A program made the position numbers and the translations under genes. From assembly GCA_902780025.1 (NCBI GenBank), contig CACZDV010000002.1:1-64000 (forward strand): a stretch of 64,000 nt of DNA. Direction: 5' to 3'. The DNA is from an uncultured Prevotellaceae bacterium (GTDB taxonomy: Bacteria > Bacteroidota > Bacteroidia > Bacteroidales > Bacteroidaceae). The notes under the pieces were generated by a model, which was not told the origin of the DNA, did no database searches, and worked only from the letters and a program-made list of their open reading frames with translations. This document shows, one piece after another, positions 54,237 through 62,395 of the stretch. Position 1 is the stretch's first letter; the number at the start of each line of letters is the position of its first letter.

Positions 54237-56261
54237 ATGAATAAACGATACATCCTTTGGATAGCCGTCTTGGCTATCATCTTGCCATTGAATGCCAAGG
54301 TAAGTCTGCCACAGTTGTTCCAGAACGGCATGGTGCTGCAACGTAACAAACCCATTCCCGTCTGGGGAAAGGCAGATGCCGGCGAGACAATCACCGTCAC
54401 CCTTAATAAGAAAAAGGTGGTGACGACTGCCGACAGCGACGGCCGTTGGCGGGTAGACCTGCCGCAGATGAAGGCGGGCGGACCCTACACGATGGAAGTG
54501 AGAAGTGAGGAAGTGAGAAGTGAAGGAGTGGTGCTCAATGATGTGCTCGTTGGCGACGTGTGGCTGTTGTCCGGCCAATCGAACATCGATGTGACCATTG
54601 AGCGCGTCTACCCCTGGTACACCAAGGACATCGACAGCTACGAGAACCCGAACGTCCGGTTGTTCCGTGTGCAGAACGAGACCGATACCCACGGCGTTCG
54701 CGATGACATCCGCCCGACGAGCATCAACTGGAAACCAGTCACGAAGCAGAATGCCTGGCTGTTCTCGGCTATGGGTTACTTCCTCGGACAACGGATGTTC
54801 AACAAGAGCGGTGTTCCGCAGGGCATCATCGTCAACAGCTGGGGTGGTACACCTATCGAGGCTTGGATCAGCGCCGATTCACTGAGTAAGAACTATCCCA
54901 TGTTGGTGGAACGCACCCGTCTCTACCAGAATGATGAATATGTTCGTAGCCAGTCGCGGGCCAATATGATGATGAACCAGCAGTGGAGCAAACTGCTGGA
55001 CGAGAAAGACCCAGGAATGGTGAAGGGTGAGGGGTCAATGGTGAAGGGAGAAAACCTGTTCACATCTCTCAACTACGACGATTCGGGATGGCAGAAAGTG
55101 GAACAATACTCGATGGAATGGGCGAAAAATGGTAATCGCGGCATCGTCGGCAGCATCTGGCTACGCCAGCATGTGACGGTTGACAAGGCCCACGCCGGAA
55201 AGCCCGCCCGCTTGCTGCTTGGCACGTTGTTCGACTCTGACGTCACCTATGTCAATGGCCGTCAGGTCGGTAGCACAGGCTACCAGTATCCGCCACGCCG
55301 CTACGACCTGCCCGAAGGTCTACTCCGCGAGGGCGACAATGTCATTACCATCCGCTTTATTAATAAATATGGTGTAGCGCACTTCATTCCTGAAAAGCCT
55401 TACCTCATTGCTTTTGGCGACGACCGCCAGAGCCTGAACCCCATGCCTGAGGACGTTATCCCCCTGAGCACGACGTGGCTCCACCATGCGGGTGCTGAGA
55501 TGCAGCCGTGCCCCAGTGCCGATGTCTCGCTACAGAATCTTCCCACCACGCTTTATAACGCCGTACTCCATCCCTTGGCTCCCTATGCAGTATCGGGTGT
55601 GGTCTGGTATCAGGGTGAGTCGAATGTTGGCAATCCACGTCCTTACGAACGTTATCTGACCATGATGATCAACAATTGGCGTACCCTTTGGCAACAGCCA
55701 GAACTGCCGTTTGTCGTGGTGCAGTTAGCCAACTACGACGGACGCCAGCAGACAGGCAACCCATCGCCCATCCAACCGCAACTTACCCCACAGAACAGCA
55801 ACTGGGCTCAGCTGCGCGAGGCTCAGCGACTCGTTGCCAAGAAGATGGACAAGGTGGAGTTAGCATCGGCTATCGACCTCGGTGAGACTGTCGACATCCA
55901 CCCCTTGCGCAAACGTGAGGTGGCTGAGCGCATCGGCCTATGCTTCGACCGTTTGGCATACGGCGACAAAAAGACAAAGCTGATGCCTGAAATCATCAGC
56001 ACTAAAGTGGAAGGAACAACCATTACGCTGATTTTCGACCAGCCGCTACGCGACTGCGACAATCTCTGTGAGTTTGAGGTGGCTGGACAAGACGGCCGTT
56101 TCCAGAACGCCCAGGCCACTGCCAAGGGGAACACGGTTGTTATTACGTCGCCTGTCGAGCAGCCCATTCGAGTGCGCCATGCCTGGAAAGACAATCCCAC
56201 CCAGTTGAACGCCTATGCCAAGACAGGCCTGCCCGTAGGTCCCTTTGAGCAGAAGCTCTAA
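54237..56261 (+). CDS. Sialate O-acetylesterase-type (SASA/SGNH) esterase
   Basis: 674 aa with a signal peptide (cleavage near L-N-A-K, residue 20). SGNH motifs: S-G-Q-S-N with nucleophile S115, W-Y-Q-G-E-S-N in the middle, and D553-x-H555 near the end. An inserted galactose-binding-like beta domain (about 270-420) splits the catalytic fold, as in other SASA enzymes. Divergent from the xylan operon, it probably removes acetyl groups from xylan or another acetylated glycan, helping the GH10. Two heptamer-type inserts lie in frame: M-E-V-R-S-E-E-V-R-S-E-G near 87-97 and M-V-K-G-E-G-S-M-V-K-G-E near 260-272. Confidence 0.88.
   Translation: MNKRYILWIAVLAIILPLNAKVSLPQLFQNGMVLQRNKPIPVWGKADAGETITVTLNKKKVVTTADSDGRWRVDLPQMKAGGPYTMEVRSEEVRSEGVVLNDVLVGDVWLLSGQSNIDVTIERVYPWYTKDIDSYENPNVRLFRVQNETDTHGVRDDIRPTSINWKPVTKQNAWLFSAMGYFLGQRMFNKSGVPQGIIVNSWGGTPIEAWISADSLSKNYPMLVERTRLYQNDEYVRSQSRANMMMNQQWSKLLDEKDPGMVKGEGSMVKGENLFTSLNYDDSGWQKVEQYSMEWAKNGNRGIVGSIWLRQHVTVDKAHAGKPARLLLGTLFDSDVTYVNGRQVGSTGYQYPPRRYDLPEGLLREGDNVITIRFINKYGVAHFIPEKPYLIAFGDDRQSLNPMPEDVIPLSTTWLHHAGAEMQPCPSADVSLQNLPTTLYNAVLHPLAPYAVSGVVWYQGESNVGNPRPYERYLTMMINNWRTLWQQPELPFVVVQLANYDGRQQTGNPSPIQPQLTPQNSNWAQLREAQRLVAKKMDKVELASAIDLGETVDIHPLRKREVAERIGLCFDRLAYGDKKTKLMPEIISTKVEGTTITLIFDQPLRDCDNLCEFEVAGQDGRFQNAQATAKGNTVVITSPVEQPIRVRHAWKDNPTQLNAYAKTGLPVGPFEQKL
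54498..54527 (+). repeat. Heptamer tract (GTGAGAA-type) inside the esterase gene
   Basis: Units of 7, 8, 7 and 8 bases (GTGAGAA, GTGAGGAA, GTGAGAA, GTGAAGGA) total exactly 30, so the frame is kept. The sequence family is that of 36953-37022. Confidence 0.75.
55016..55050 (+). repeat. Second heptamer tract inside the esterase gene
   Basis: Units AATGGTG, AAGGGTG, AGGGGTC, AATGGTG and AAGGGAG are contiguous 7-mers. They encode M-V-K-G-E-G-S-M-V-K-G-E in a loop before the accessory beta domain. Confidence 0.7.
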
Positions 56262-56788
56262 TCTATCAGCTCTTTCAATTCCTCGATAGATTCTACCGGT
56301 TTGATATAATCGTGCCACTGGCCGCGAATCATGCCTCGACTTTGCAGGTCGTCGAGCAGGGTAATGAGCGGATTCCAGAAGTCTTTGGTGTTGTAGAGAA
56401 TGACCAACTTCTGGTGATAGCCAATAGTGGCTGAGGCTGCCACAGTAAAAACTTCATCAAGGGTGCCGATACCACCCGGCAAAGCCACGAAGATGTCAGC
56501 ATAGTCCATCATCAGCTGCTTGCGGTCGCTGAGATTGTCACAAGGAATCTCAATGTCTACATAGTCGCTGAGTCTTCCTGTCTTTTCAACAATGGTCGGC
56601 ACGATACCAATAGTGTGGCCACCGGCCTCGTGGGCAGCGCGGCCCAAGCACTCCATAAGTCCCTGATTAACACCACCGTAGACAATCGTGTGACCGTTCT
56701 CTGCAGCCCACTTCCCCAACTCTTCTGCCCGCTTGAAAAACACGGGATCTATCTGCTCGTTGGCAGAACAAAATACACAAATCTTCAT
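56258..56788 (-). CDS. LOG family protein (Rossmann fold, TIGR00730 type)
   Basis: 176 aa. The start at 56788 follows a TAATTTTGC box by 7 bases, giving an almost leaderless mRNA. The LOG signature P-G-G-I-G-T-L-D-E is present, with N-terminal C-V-F-C-S-A-N and G-G-V-N-Q-G-L-M nucleotide-binding loops. Family members cleave nucleoside 5'-monophosphates to ribose-5-phosphate and base (the plant homologue activates cytokinins); bacterial roles are mostly in nucleotide salvage. Convergent with the esterase gene, overlapping its stop by 4 bases. Confidence 0.9.
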   Translation of the reverse strand: MKICVFCSANEQIDPVFFKRAEELGKWAAENGHTIVYGGVNQGLMECLGRAAHEAGGHTIGIVPTIVEKTGRLSDYVDIEIPCDNLSDRKQLMMDYADIFVALPGGIGTLDEVFTVAASATIGYHQKLVILYNTKDFWNPLITLLDDLQSRGMIRGQWHDYIKPVESIEELKELID

Positions 56789-56790
56789 AA

Positions 56791-56830
56791 TGCTTGCAAA
56801 ATTACAAAAAAGTTTGTATCTTTGCAAGCA
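56791..56830. promoter_or_regulatory. Symmetric divergent promoter (LOG gene and DEAD-box gene)
   Basis: TGCTTGCAAA (56791-56800) and TTTGCAAGCA (56821-56830) are a perfect 10-bp inverted repeat. Each arm carries the TTTGC of a -7 box: TAATTTTGC on the minus strand (56796-56804) and TATCTTTGC on the plus strand (56817-56825). Both ATGs follow within about 8 bases, so both transcripts should be nearly leaderless. Confidence 0.7.
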
Positions 56831-56832
56831 AG

Positions 56833-58683
56833 ATGAAGACTTTTGAAGAATTAGGCGTTTGCGGAGAGATTCGTCGCGCCATTGAAGAGATGGGATTTGT
56901 ACAGCCCATGCCTGTACAAGAGGCAGTAATACCTTACCTGTTAGGGGAGCGTCGTGATGTGATAGCGCTGGCCCAGACGGGAACGGGAAAGACGGCGGCG
57001 TTCGGCTTGCCGTTGTTGCAGCGCATTGACTTGGACAAGCGTGAGACGCAGGCCCTTGTCCTTTCGCCGACCCGCGAATTGTGTCTCCAGATAGCCGACG
57101 ACCTGCGCGACTTCTCCAAATATATGGATGACATCCATATCGAGGCCGTCTATGGCGGTGCCGCCATCGAGCCTCAGATGCGTGCCCTGAAGAAGGGTGT
57201 ACAGATTATCGTAGCCACGCCGGGGCGCCTCATCGACCTGAAGAACCGAGGCTTTGCTCACTTGGAGGAGGTGACGAACATTGTGCTCGACGAAGCCGAC
57301 GAGATGCTGAACATGGGCTTTTCAGATTCCATCAACGAAATCTTCGAGTCGTTGCCCGAGGACCACTCTACGCTGATGTTCTCGGCTACGATGAGCCGCG
57401 ATGTGGAGCGTGTGGCCAAGAAGTATCTGCGCGACTACGAGGAAATTGTCGTCGGCTCGCGCAATGAGGGTGCCGAGAACGTCAACCATATTTATTATAT
57501 GGTACACGCGAAGGACAAATACCTGGCCCTGAAGCGCATCGTGGACTACAACCCGAAGATTTTTGCCATCATCTTCTGCCGCACGAAGTTAGAGACGCAG
57601 GAGGTGGCCGACAAACTGATACGCGACGGCTACAACGCCGAGTCGCTGCACGGCGACCTCTCGCAACAGCAGCGCGACCTGACGATGCAGAAGTTCCGCC
57701 AGCATACCGTTCAGTTGCTCGTGGCCACCGACGTGGCTGCCCGAGGACTCGACGTCGACGACCTGACGCATGTCATCAACTTCGGACTGCCCGACGACAT
57801 CGAGAACTACACCCACCGCTCAGGCCGTACGGGCCGAGCCGGCAAGAAGGGCACCAGCATCTCGATTGTCCACTCGAAGGAGAAGCACAAGATTCGCAAC
57901 ATCGAGAAGGAGATAGGCAAGCAGTTTGTGGAGGCCGAGATTCCTCAGGCCGAGGAAATCTGCAAGAAGCAGCTCTACAAGGTGATGGACGCGATAGTGA
58001 AGACCGACGTCGACGACGAGGAGATTGCCCCGTTCATGCAGGACATCAACCGCTACTTCGAGTATATCGACAAGGAGGAAATCATCAAGAAAATCGTCTC
58101 CTTGGAGTTCGGCAAGTTCCTGGACTATTACGCCGATGCGCCCGAGATTGAGAAACCGGTGGAAGGAAAACGTGAGAAGAAGCCGCAAACCGACCGCCAG
58201 AAAGTACAGAACAAGCCACAGAAGGGCTATAAGCGCCTCTTCATCAACCTCGGCAAGAAGGACGGTTTCTTCCCGGGCGTACTGATGCAGACGCTGAACC
58301 GCTACGTCGGCGGTCGTCAGGAGGTGGGTCACATCGACCTGCTCGACACCATCAGCTACTTCGAAGTGCCCGAGAAGGATGCCCGCAAGGTGATGCTACA
58401 GCTGACGGGCATCCGCTTCAAGAGTCGCACCGTCCGCTGTAACGATGCAGAGGAAGGCGGCAAGAACGAGGGACAGCCCAAGAAGTCCTTTGGCAGGAAA
58501 ACGCCCTACGAGACGGAGCGCTCCCCGAAAGAACGGGGAGGCGGCACCCGCCAGCGGGGCGACCATAAAGGCAAGCGGGACGACTGGCGCAACCTGATGC
58601 ACCAAGTTCCCCGCGACCTGCGTGGCGAGGAGCCTGACTTTAGCGAAGAGGGCTGGGCAAGAAGGAAGCCGAGGAAGAAGTAA
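56833..58683 (+). CDS. DEAD-box RNA helicase with DbpA-type RNA-binding domain
   Basis: 616 aa; start at 56833 just after the TATCTTTGC box. Helicase motifs in order: A-Q-T-G-T-G-K-T (48-54 region), P-T-R-E-L, T-P-G-R, D-E-A-D (153-156), S-A-T (184-186), A-R-G-L-D-V and H-R-S-G-R-T-G-R-A-G. Residues about 466-540 form a DbpA/CsdA-like RNA-binding domain (N-L-G-K-K-D-G-F). The tail is Arg/Lys/Gly-rich. It probably remodels rRNA or mRNA structure, ribosome assembly or cold adaptation being usual roles. The tail contains CTCCCC-x7-GGGGAG, perhaps another eroded palindromic half. It is followed by a 21-bp tandem repeat and a terminator. Confidence 0.95.
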   Translation: MKTFEELGVCGEIRRAIEEMGFVQPMPVQEAVIPYLLGERRDVIALAQTGTGKTAAFGLPLLQRIDLDKRETQALVLSPTRELCLQIADDLRDFSKYMDDIHIEAVYGGAAIEPQMRALKKGVQIIVATPGRLIDLKNRGFAHLEEVTNIVLDEADEMLNMGFSDSINEIFESLPEDHSTLMFSATMSRDVERVAKKYLRDYEEIVVGSRNEGAENVNHIYYMVHAKDKYLALKRIVDYNPKIFAIIFCRTKLETQEVADKLIRDGYNAESLHGDLSQQQRDLTMQKFRQHTVQLLVATDVAARGLDVDDLTHVINFGLPDDIENYTHRSGRTGRAGKKGTSISIVHSKEKHKIRNIEKEIGKQFVEAEIPQAEEICKKQLYKVMDAIVKTDVDDEEIAPFMQDINRYFEYIDKEEIIKKIVSLEFGKFLDYYADAPEIEKPVEGKREKKPQTDRQKVQNKPQKGYKRLFINLGKKDGFFPGVLMQTLNRYVGGRQEVGHIDLLDTISYFEVPEKDARKVMLQLTGIRFKSRTVRCNDAEEGGKNEGQPKKSFGRKTPYETERSPKERGGGTRQRGDHKGKRDDWRNLMHQVPRDLRGEEPDFSEEGWARRKPRKK

Positions 58684-58841
58684 CTTTGTCGTTCCAAGGT
58701 ACGGACAAACTTGGCCGATGGTGCCGACAAAGTCGTTCTAAGGTACGGTATAAAGTTAAAACTGCGTCGATGTTTGATAAAACTGCGTCGATGGATATTA
58801 AAACTACGTCGATGTTTGATAAAACTGCGCCAATGTTTGCT
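58682..58841 (+). repeat. Tandem repeats of about 21 bp downstream of the helicase gene
   Basis: Four contiguous 21-mers (58758-58778, 58779-58799, 58800-58820, 58821-58841) share AAAACTGCGTCGATGTTTGA with few changes. Upstream, TCGTTCCAAGGTACGG and TCGTTCTAAGGTACGG (about 58690 and 58730) form a related degenerate pair. No spacers, so it is not CRISPR. A 94-aa frame crosses it but looks non-coding. The rest of 58842-58949 holds nothing recognisable. Confidence 0.8.
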
Positions 58842-58949
58842 ATTAATTCTTCACCAGCAAATCGTAACGAAACCGATGATGGCAGCAACAGGAACAGCAA
58901 CGAACTCACATCACTATTGCATACACAGAAAAACGTTAATCGTTCATAC

Positions 58950-58988
58950 AAAAAGGACTCTGAGCTATAAAAACCCAGAGTCCTTTTT
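58950..58988. terminator. Bidirectional rho-independent terminator
   Basis: AAAAAGGACTCTG and CAGAGTCCTTTTT pair over 13 bp, loop 58963-58975, followed by further T. It separates the convergent helicase and flavodiiron genes. Confidence 0.9.
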
Positions 58989-59002
58989 TGTATGTACTCT
59001 TC

Positions 59003-60211
59003 TTATTCGGCCATCAGCCGCTCAGCCATCTCTCGGCCGAGGGCTTCGCACTGGGCGAGGGTCTCATCGGTGAGGGCCTGCTTGATTTCGACGGGTGTGC
59101 CCACCTGTTCGTACTTCAGCTTCTCGTCGTTCCACTTGGCGATTTCGCTGACGGCCTTCGAGGCCCAGCTGTAAGAGCCGAACCAGCCGAAGAGGCGGCC
59201 CTTGATGTCCTTCTGCGACAGCTCGTCGAGCAGGACGTTCATCTCGTGGTACAGTCCGGTGTTGTAGGTCGGGGCACCGACGATGAGGCCCTTGTAGCGG
59301 AAGAGGTCGCGGATGATATAAGAGTGGTGGGTCTTCGAGACGTTGTACATCACGATGTTCTTCAAGCCGGCCTGAGCGGCAGCACGGGCGATGACCTCGG
59401 CAGCGCGCTCGGTATTGCCGTACATGGTGCCATAGCAGATGACCAAGCCCGGCTCGGCCTCGTAGCGCGACAGGCGGTCGTAGATGCCGATGACCTTCTC
59501 AACATACTCATGCCAGACGGGACCGTGGGTAGCGCAGATATAGTCGACCTTGACGCCGGCCAGCTTCTTCAGGGCCATCTGCACGGGGGTGCCGTACTTG
59601 CCGACGATGTTGGAGTAGTAGCGTGTCATCTCGAGCCAGAAGGTGTCGCAGTTCATCTGCTCGTCGACGTAGGCACCGTTGAGGGCGCCGAAGCAGCCGA
59701 AAGCGTCGCCGGAGAAGAGAACCGTTGCGCCCGACGGAGATGCGTCAGGAACGGTGGCGAGGGTCATCATCGTTTCGGGCCAGTGGACCATCGGGGTGAG
59801 GACAAACTGGAGCTGGTGGGTACCAAGGCTGAGGCTGTCTCCATTCTTCACTTCGTGGAGGCCGGTGGTCAGATGGTAGAAGCCTGCCATCATGTCGAAG
59901 GTCTTCTTATTGCCGATAATTTGGATGTCGGGATAGAACTGTCGGAGCAGAGCCAGCGAGCCGCTATGGTCGGGCTCCATGTGATTGACGACGACGTAGT
60001 CGATGGGACGTTCGCCGATGACCTCGCGGATATTCTCGAGGTAAGGCATGAAGAAGTCCACCTCGACGGTATCTACAAGACAGACTTTCTCGTCGTCGAT
60101 GAGGTAGGAGTTATAACTGACGCCGTTGGGGAGGGGCCACAGGCCCTCGAACAGGTTCTTGTTGCGGTCGTTGACGCCAACGTAGTAGATGTTACTGGTA
60201 ATCTCTTTCAT
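59003..60211 (-). CDS. Flavodiiron protein (FprA family A-type flavoprotein)
   Basis: 402 aa. The N-terminal beta-lactamase-like domain holds the di-iron ligands H77-x-E79-x-D81, H143, D169 (S-G-D-A) and H229 (T-H-G-P). The C-terminal flavodoxin domain begins near 256 with the FMN loop Y-G-T-M-Y-G-N-T-E. Such proteins reduce oxygen to water or NO to N2O and protect anaerobes. The length is the standard two-domain form, with no rubredoxin fused. It follows the PfkB kinase by 15 bases on the same strand and is probably co-transcribed with it. Confidence 0.94.
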   Translation of the reverse strand: MKEITSNIYYVGVNDRNKNLFEGLWPLPNGVSYNSYLIDDEKVCLVDTVEVDFFMPYLENIREVIGERPIDYVVVNHMEPDHSGSLALLRQFYPDIQIIGNKKTFDMMAGFYHLTTGLHEVKNGDSLSLGTHQLQFVLTPMVHWPETMMTLATVPDASPSGATVLFSGDAFGCFGALNGAYVDEQMNCDTFWLEMTRYYSNIVGKYGTPVQMALKKLAGVKVDYICATHGPVWHEYVEKVIGIYDRLSRYEAEPGLVICYGTMYGNTERAAEVIARAAAQAGLKNIVMYNVSKTHHSYIIRDLFRYKGLIVGAPTYNTGLYHEMNVLLDELSQKDIKGRLFGWFGSYSWASKAVSEIAKWNDEKLKYEQVGTPVEIKQALTDETLAQCEALGREMAERLMAE

Positions 60212-60226
60212 GATTCTATCGTGGTT

Positions 60227-61156
60227 TTAAAGTTTCATCTTTTGTGCGAAGTCTGCGTCGATGCTGTTGCTGAGACTCTGGCAGCAGTTGGCGGAAAATG
60301 CCTGGGCACAGGCCATCAGCTGGTCCCACTGCTGCTCGGTGAGTCCTGTTTCTATGTCGTTGCGGGTGATACCGTACTTGATAAGGCCATAGACGAAGCC
60401 TGCGTTGAAGTTATCGCCAGCACCAATGGTGCTGACGGTCGTGGTGGGCGGCACGGGGTACTGCTTACAGAATCCGTTCTCGGCCCGCAATTCTACGGGC
60501 TGGGAACCACGAGTATAGATGAACTTCCTGGTGTAGAAGGATATCTCGGAACGGTAGACGCTGTCGCATTCCCTCTTATTATACATCACCTCAAAGTCCT
60601 CGTCGGATCCGCGGACGATATCAGCCACTTCGAAATTCTCCAGCAGGTTGGGTGTCACCTTCACCAAGTCGTTCTTATGGGAAGACCGGTAGTTGACGTC
60701 GTAATAGAGAATAGCCCCATGCTGGTGGGCATAATCCAAGAAGCCCTTTACCTGTGGACGCACTACTGGATTGATGGCAAAAAACGAGCCGAAGAGCACC
60801 ACGTCGTCCTCCTGAATGTCAGGGTAGGTAAAGTCAAGTCGGTCGTGCGGGTGATCCTTATAGAAGATGTAGTCGGCATTGTTATGCTCATCGAGGAATG
60901 CCAACGACACGGGTGACTTAGAGTCGGGGTAGACGCAGACGCCCGAGGCATCGACGCCATTGTCTGTCAGGTACTTCTTCACGTTGACACCAATGCGGTC
61001 GTTGCCCGTCTCGCTGATAAACGCGGTGGGTATACCGGCACGTCCCAAGGATATGATGGCATTGAAGGCCGAGCCGCCTGGTACGGCCTGAATGGGCTGG
61101 TCGCCCTTGAAAATGATATCGAGAACTGTTTCTCCTATTCCTATTACTTTGCGCAT
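60227..61156 (-). CDS. PfkB-family carbohydrate kinase (fructokinase-like)
   Basis: 309 aa. N-terminal G-G-S-A-F-N-A-I and C-terminal I-G-A-G-D-N-F-N-A-G-F, the two PfkB signatures; the aspartate of G-A-G-D (near residue 249) is the catalytic base. Fructose is the most likely substrate by similarity to Bacteroidota fructokinases, but other sugars remain possible. It has its own TAACTTTGC promoter 18 bases upstream and leads into the flavodiiron gene. Confidence 0.9.
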   Translation of the reverse strand: MRKVIGIGETVLDIIFKGDQPIQAVPGGSAFNAIISLGRAGIPTAFISETGNDRIGVNVKKYLTDNGVDASGVCVYPDSKSPVSLAFLDEHNNADYIFYKDHPHDRLDFTYPDIQEDDVVLFGSFFAINPVVRPQVKGFLDYAHQHGAILYYDVNYRSSHKNDLVKVTPNLLENFEVADIVRGSDEDFEVMYNKRECDSVYRSEISFYTRKFIYTRGSQPVELRAENGFCKQYPVPPTTTVSTIGAGDNFNAGFVYGLIKYGITRNDIETGLTEQQWDQLMACAQAFSANCCQSLSNSIDADFAQKMKL

Positions 61157-61174
61157 ACTTTACACGTTTAGGCT

Positions 61175-61183
61175 GCAAAGTTA
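61175..61183 (-). promoter_or_regulatory. -7 promoter element for the PfkB kinase gene
   Basis: The minus strand reads TAACTTTGC, with the kinase ATG at 61156. Confidence 0.6.
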
Positions 61184-61224
61184 CGAATAAAGATGGTAAA
61201 AGAGGAAAGTGAAGCGTGAAAAAG

Positions 61225-61818
61225 TTAAAAATACGTGCGAAAAACCATGTATTCTGCATCGGCTTCAATACGGAAGGTGGTGCCAAGAGCCTCGTTGAGC
61301 GTCCCCTGCCAGAGTTGCTGGTAAGGGTATGCCTGCCACTTCAGCCCCTCGGAGACGAGACGGGTGCAGCCGAAGTTGAAGAGACTGACCTGCTGGCCGG
61401 GCGAGGATTCGAACGTTGCCGGTCCGGCGGCCGGCACGAACCAGCCGTCGTCGGTAGCCATCAGCACGTCGAGGCCGAAGTCGCGGAAGTAGCGCATGAG
61501 CAGGGCAATGTTACCGAGGGTGTGGTCCTCGCGGCGGCCCGTGGCCCCGAGGTAGGCGATACGGCGCAGTCCGCGGGCCATGCAGTGGCGCGTGGCTTTC
61601 GTCAGGTCGTTGTCGTCCTGCTCGTCAATCTGTATCAGGCGGCTCCGCAGCTCGTCGGGCACGGAGTCGCCGTCGCCCACGATGGCATCGCACTGTGGCC
61701 AGTGGCGGGCAGCCCCGTCGCAGCAGACAACATAGCGGGCCTCACGTAACAGTCGCAGGGGCTGGTCGGCCGTGGGGAATATGCCGTTGGCCAGGATGAC
61801 AGTGTCAAACCCGGTCAT
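61225..61818 (-). CDS. thiN: Thiamine diphosphokinase
   Basis: 197 aa. It transfers pyrophosphate from ATP to thiamine, giving thiamine diphosphate. The D-G-A-A-R-H and G-D-G-D-S motifs of the N-terminal domain, Q-D-D-N-D-L-T-K-A, and G-A-T-G-R-R-E-D-H-T-L-G-N are the family hallmarks. It overlaps the transporter gene by 14 bases and ends the TonB receptor-transporter-kinase operon, a thiamine salvage layout known from Bacteroides. Confidence 0.94.
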   Translation of the reverse strand: MTGFDTVILANGIFPTADQPLRLLREARYVVCCDGAARHWPQCDAIVGDGDSVPDELRSRLIQIDEQDDNDLTKATRHCMARGLRRIAYLGATGRREDHTLGNIALLMRYFRDFGLDVLMATDDGWFVPAAGPATFESSPGQQVSLFNFGCTRLVSEGLKWQAYPYQQLWQGTLNEALGTTFRIEADAEYMVFRTYF

Positions 61819-62392
61819 ACTTGGTGATTTTGGTCATCGACTTCCACTTGTAATAGCCCGCAACGGCTATCAGGACATAGAGGCCGTAGAGCCCGGCCTT
61901 GAAGGGGATGCCCTTCTGAACGTAGAGCGCACAGCACACCACGTCGACCACTATCCAGAACCACCACTGCTCCAGATACTTGCGGGCCAGTGCCCACATG
62001 CCGATGAACGACAAGGCATTGGTGAACGAGTCGAGCAGGGGCACGGTGGAGTTAGTCCACGTGACTAAAATATAGTAGATGACGCCCCAGGACAGGAAGA
62101 AGCATGCCGCAGCCGGCAGGTACAGCCGTCGGGGCATGTGGATGATGGGCAGCGACTGCTTCAGCTTCCTGGTCTTCTTGAACTTCCATACGAAAAGACC
62201 GTAGACGGCTGCCAGCGTGTAGTAGCAGGCCATGCCGGCATCGCCGTAGAGCCCGTGACTGTAGTACAGGTAGACATCGAGGGCTGGCATGACGATGCCT
62301 ACCACCCAAAGGGCGATATGGGCACGGTACTCGAGCCAGATGTAAATCAGTCCGAGTACCGTGGTGAAGATGTCGAGCCAGTCAAATGTCAT
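61805..62392 (-). CDS. pnuC: PnuC-family transporter, probably PnuT for thiamine
   Basis: 195 aa, about seven membrane helices, with the PnuC-type W-x-x-x-D segment (W-W-F-W-I-V-V-D) and Y-V-Q-K-G near the C-terminus. PnuC relatives move vitamin precursors by facilitated diffusion, trapped by phosphorylation inside. Being sandwiched between a TonB receptor (3-base gap) and thiamine diphosphokinase (14-base overlap), the substrate is most likely thiamine rather than nicotinamide riboside. An automated label of nicotinamide mononucleotide transporter would be misleading here. Confidence 0.88.
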   Translation of the reverse strand: MTFDWLDIFTTVLGLIYIWLEYRAHIALWVVGIVMPALDVYLYYSHGLYGDAGMACYYTLAAVYGLFVWKFKKTRKLKQSLPIIHMPRRLYLPAAACFFLSWGVIYYILVTWTNSTVPLLDSFTNALSFIGMWALARKYLEQWWFWIVVDVVCCALYVQKGIPFKAGLYGLYVLIAVAGYYKWKSMTKITKYDRV

Positions 62393-62395
62393 CGC

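Noticed and set aside
58500..58560. CTCCCC-x7-GGGGAG in the helicase tail as a certain palindromic element
   Set aside because: The hairpin fits but the flanking AAGACCC/GGGTCTT ends are missing; too weak to list as a copy.
58758..58841. 21-bp repeats as a CRISPR array
   Set aside because: The units are directly adjacent with no unique spacers, and no cas genes are nearby.
58686..58970. 94-aa ORF over the tandem repeats
   Set aside because: Composition follows the repeats; no promoter or ribosome-binding site, and it runs into the terminator.
58988..60916. 642-aa ORF on the plus strand
   Set aside because: It is antisense to the clear flavodiiron and PfkB genes, whose motifs are intact; a shadow caused by codon bias.
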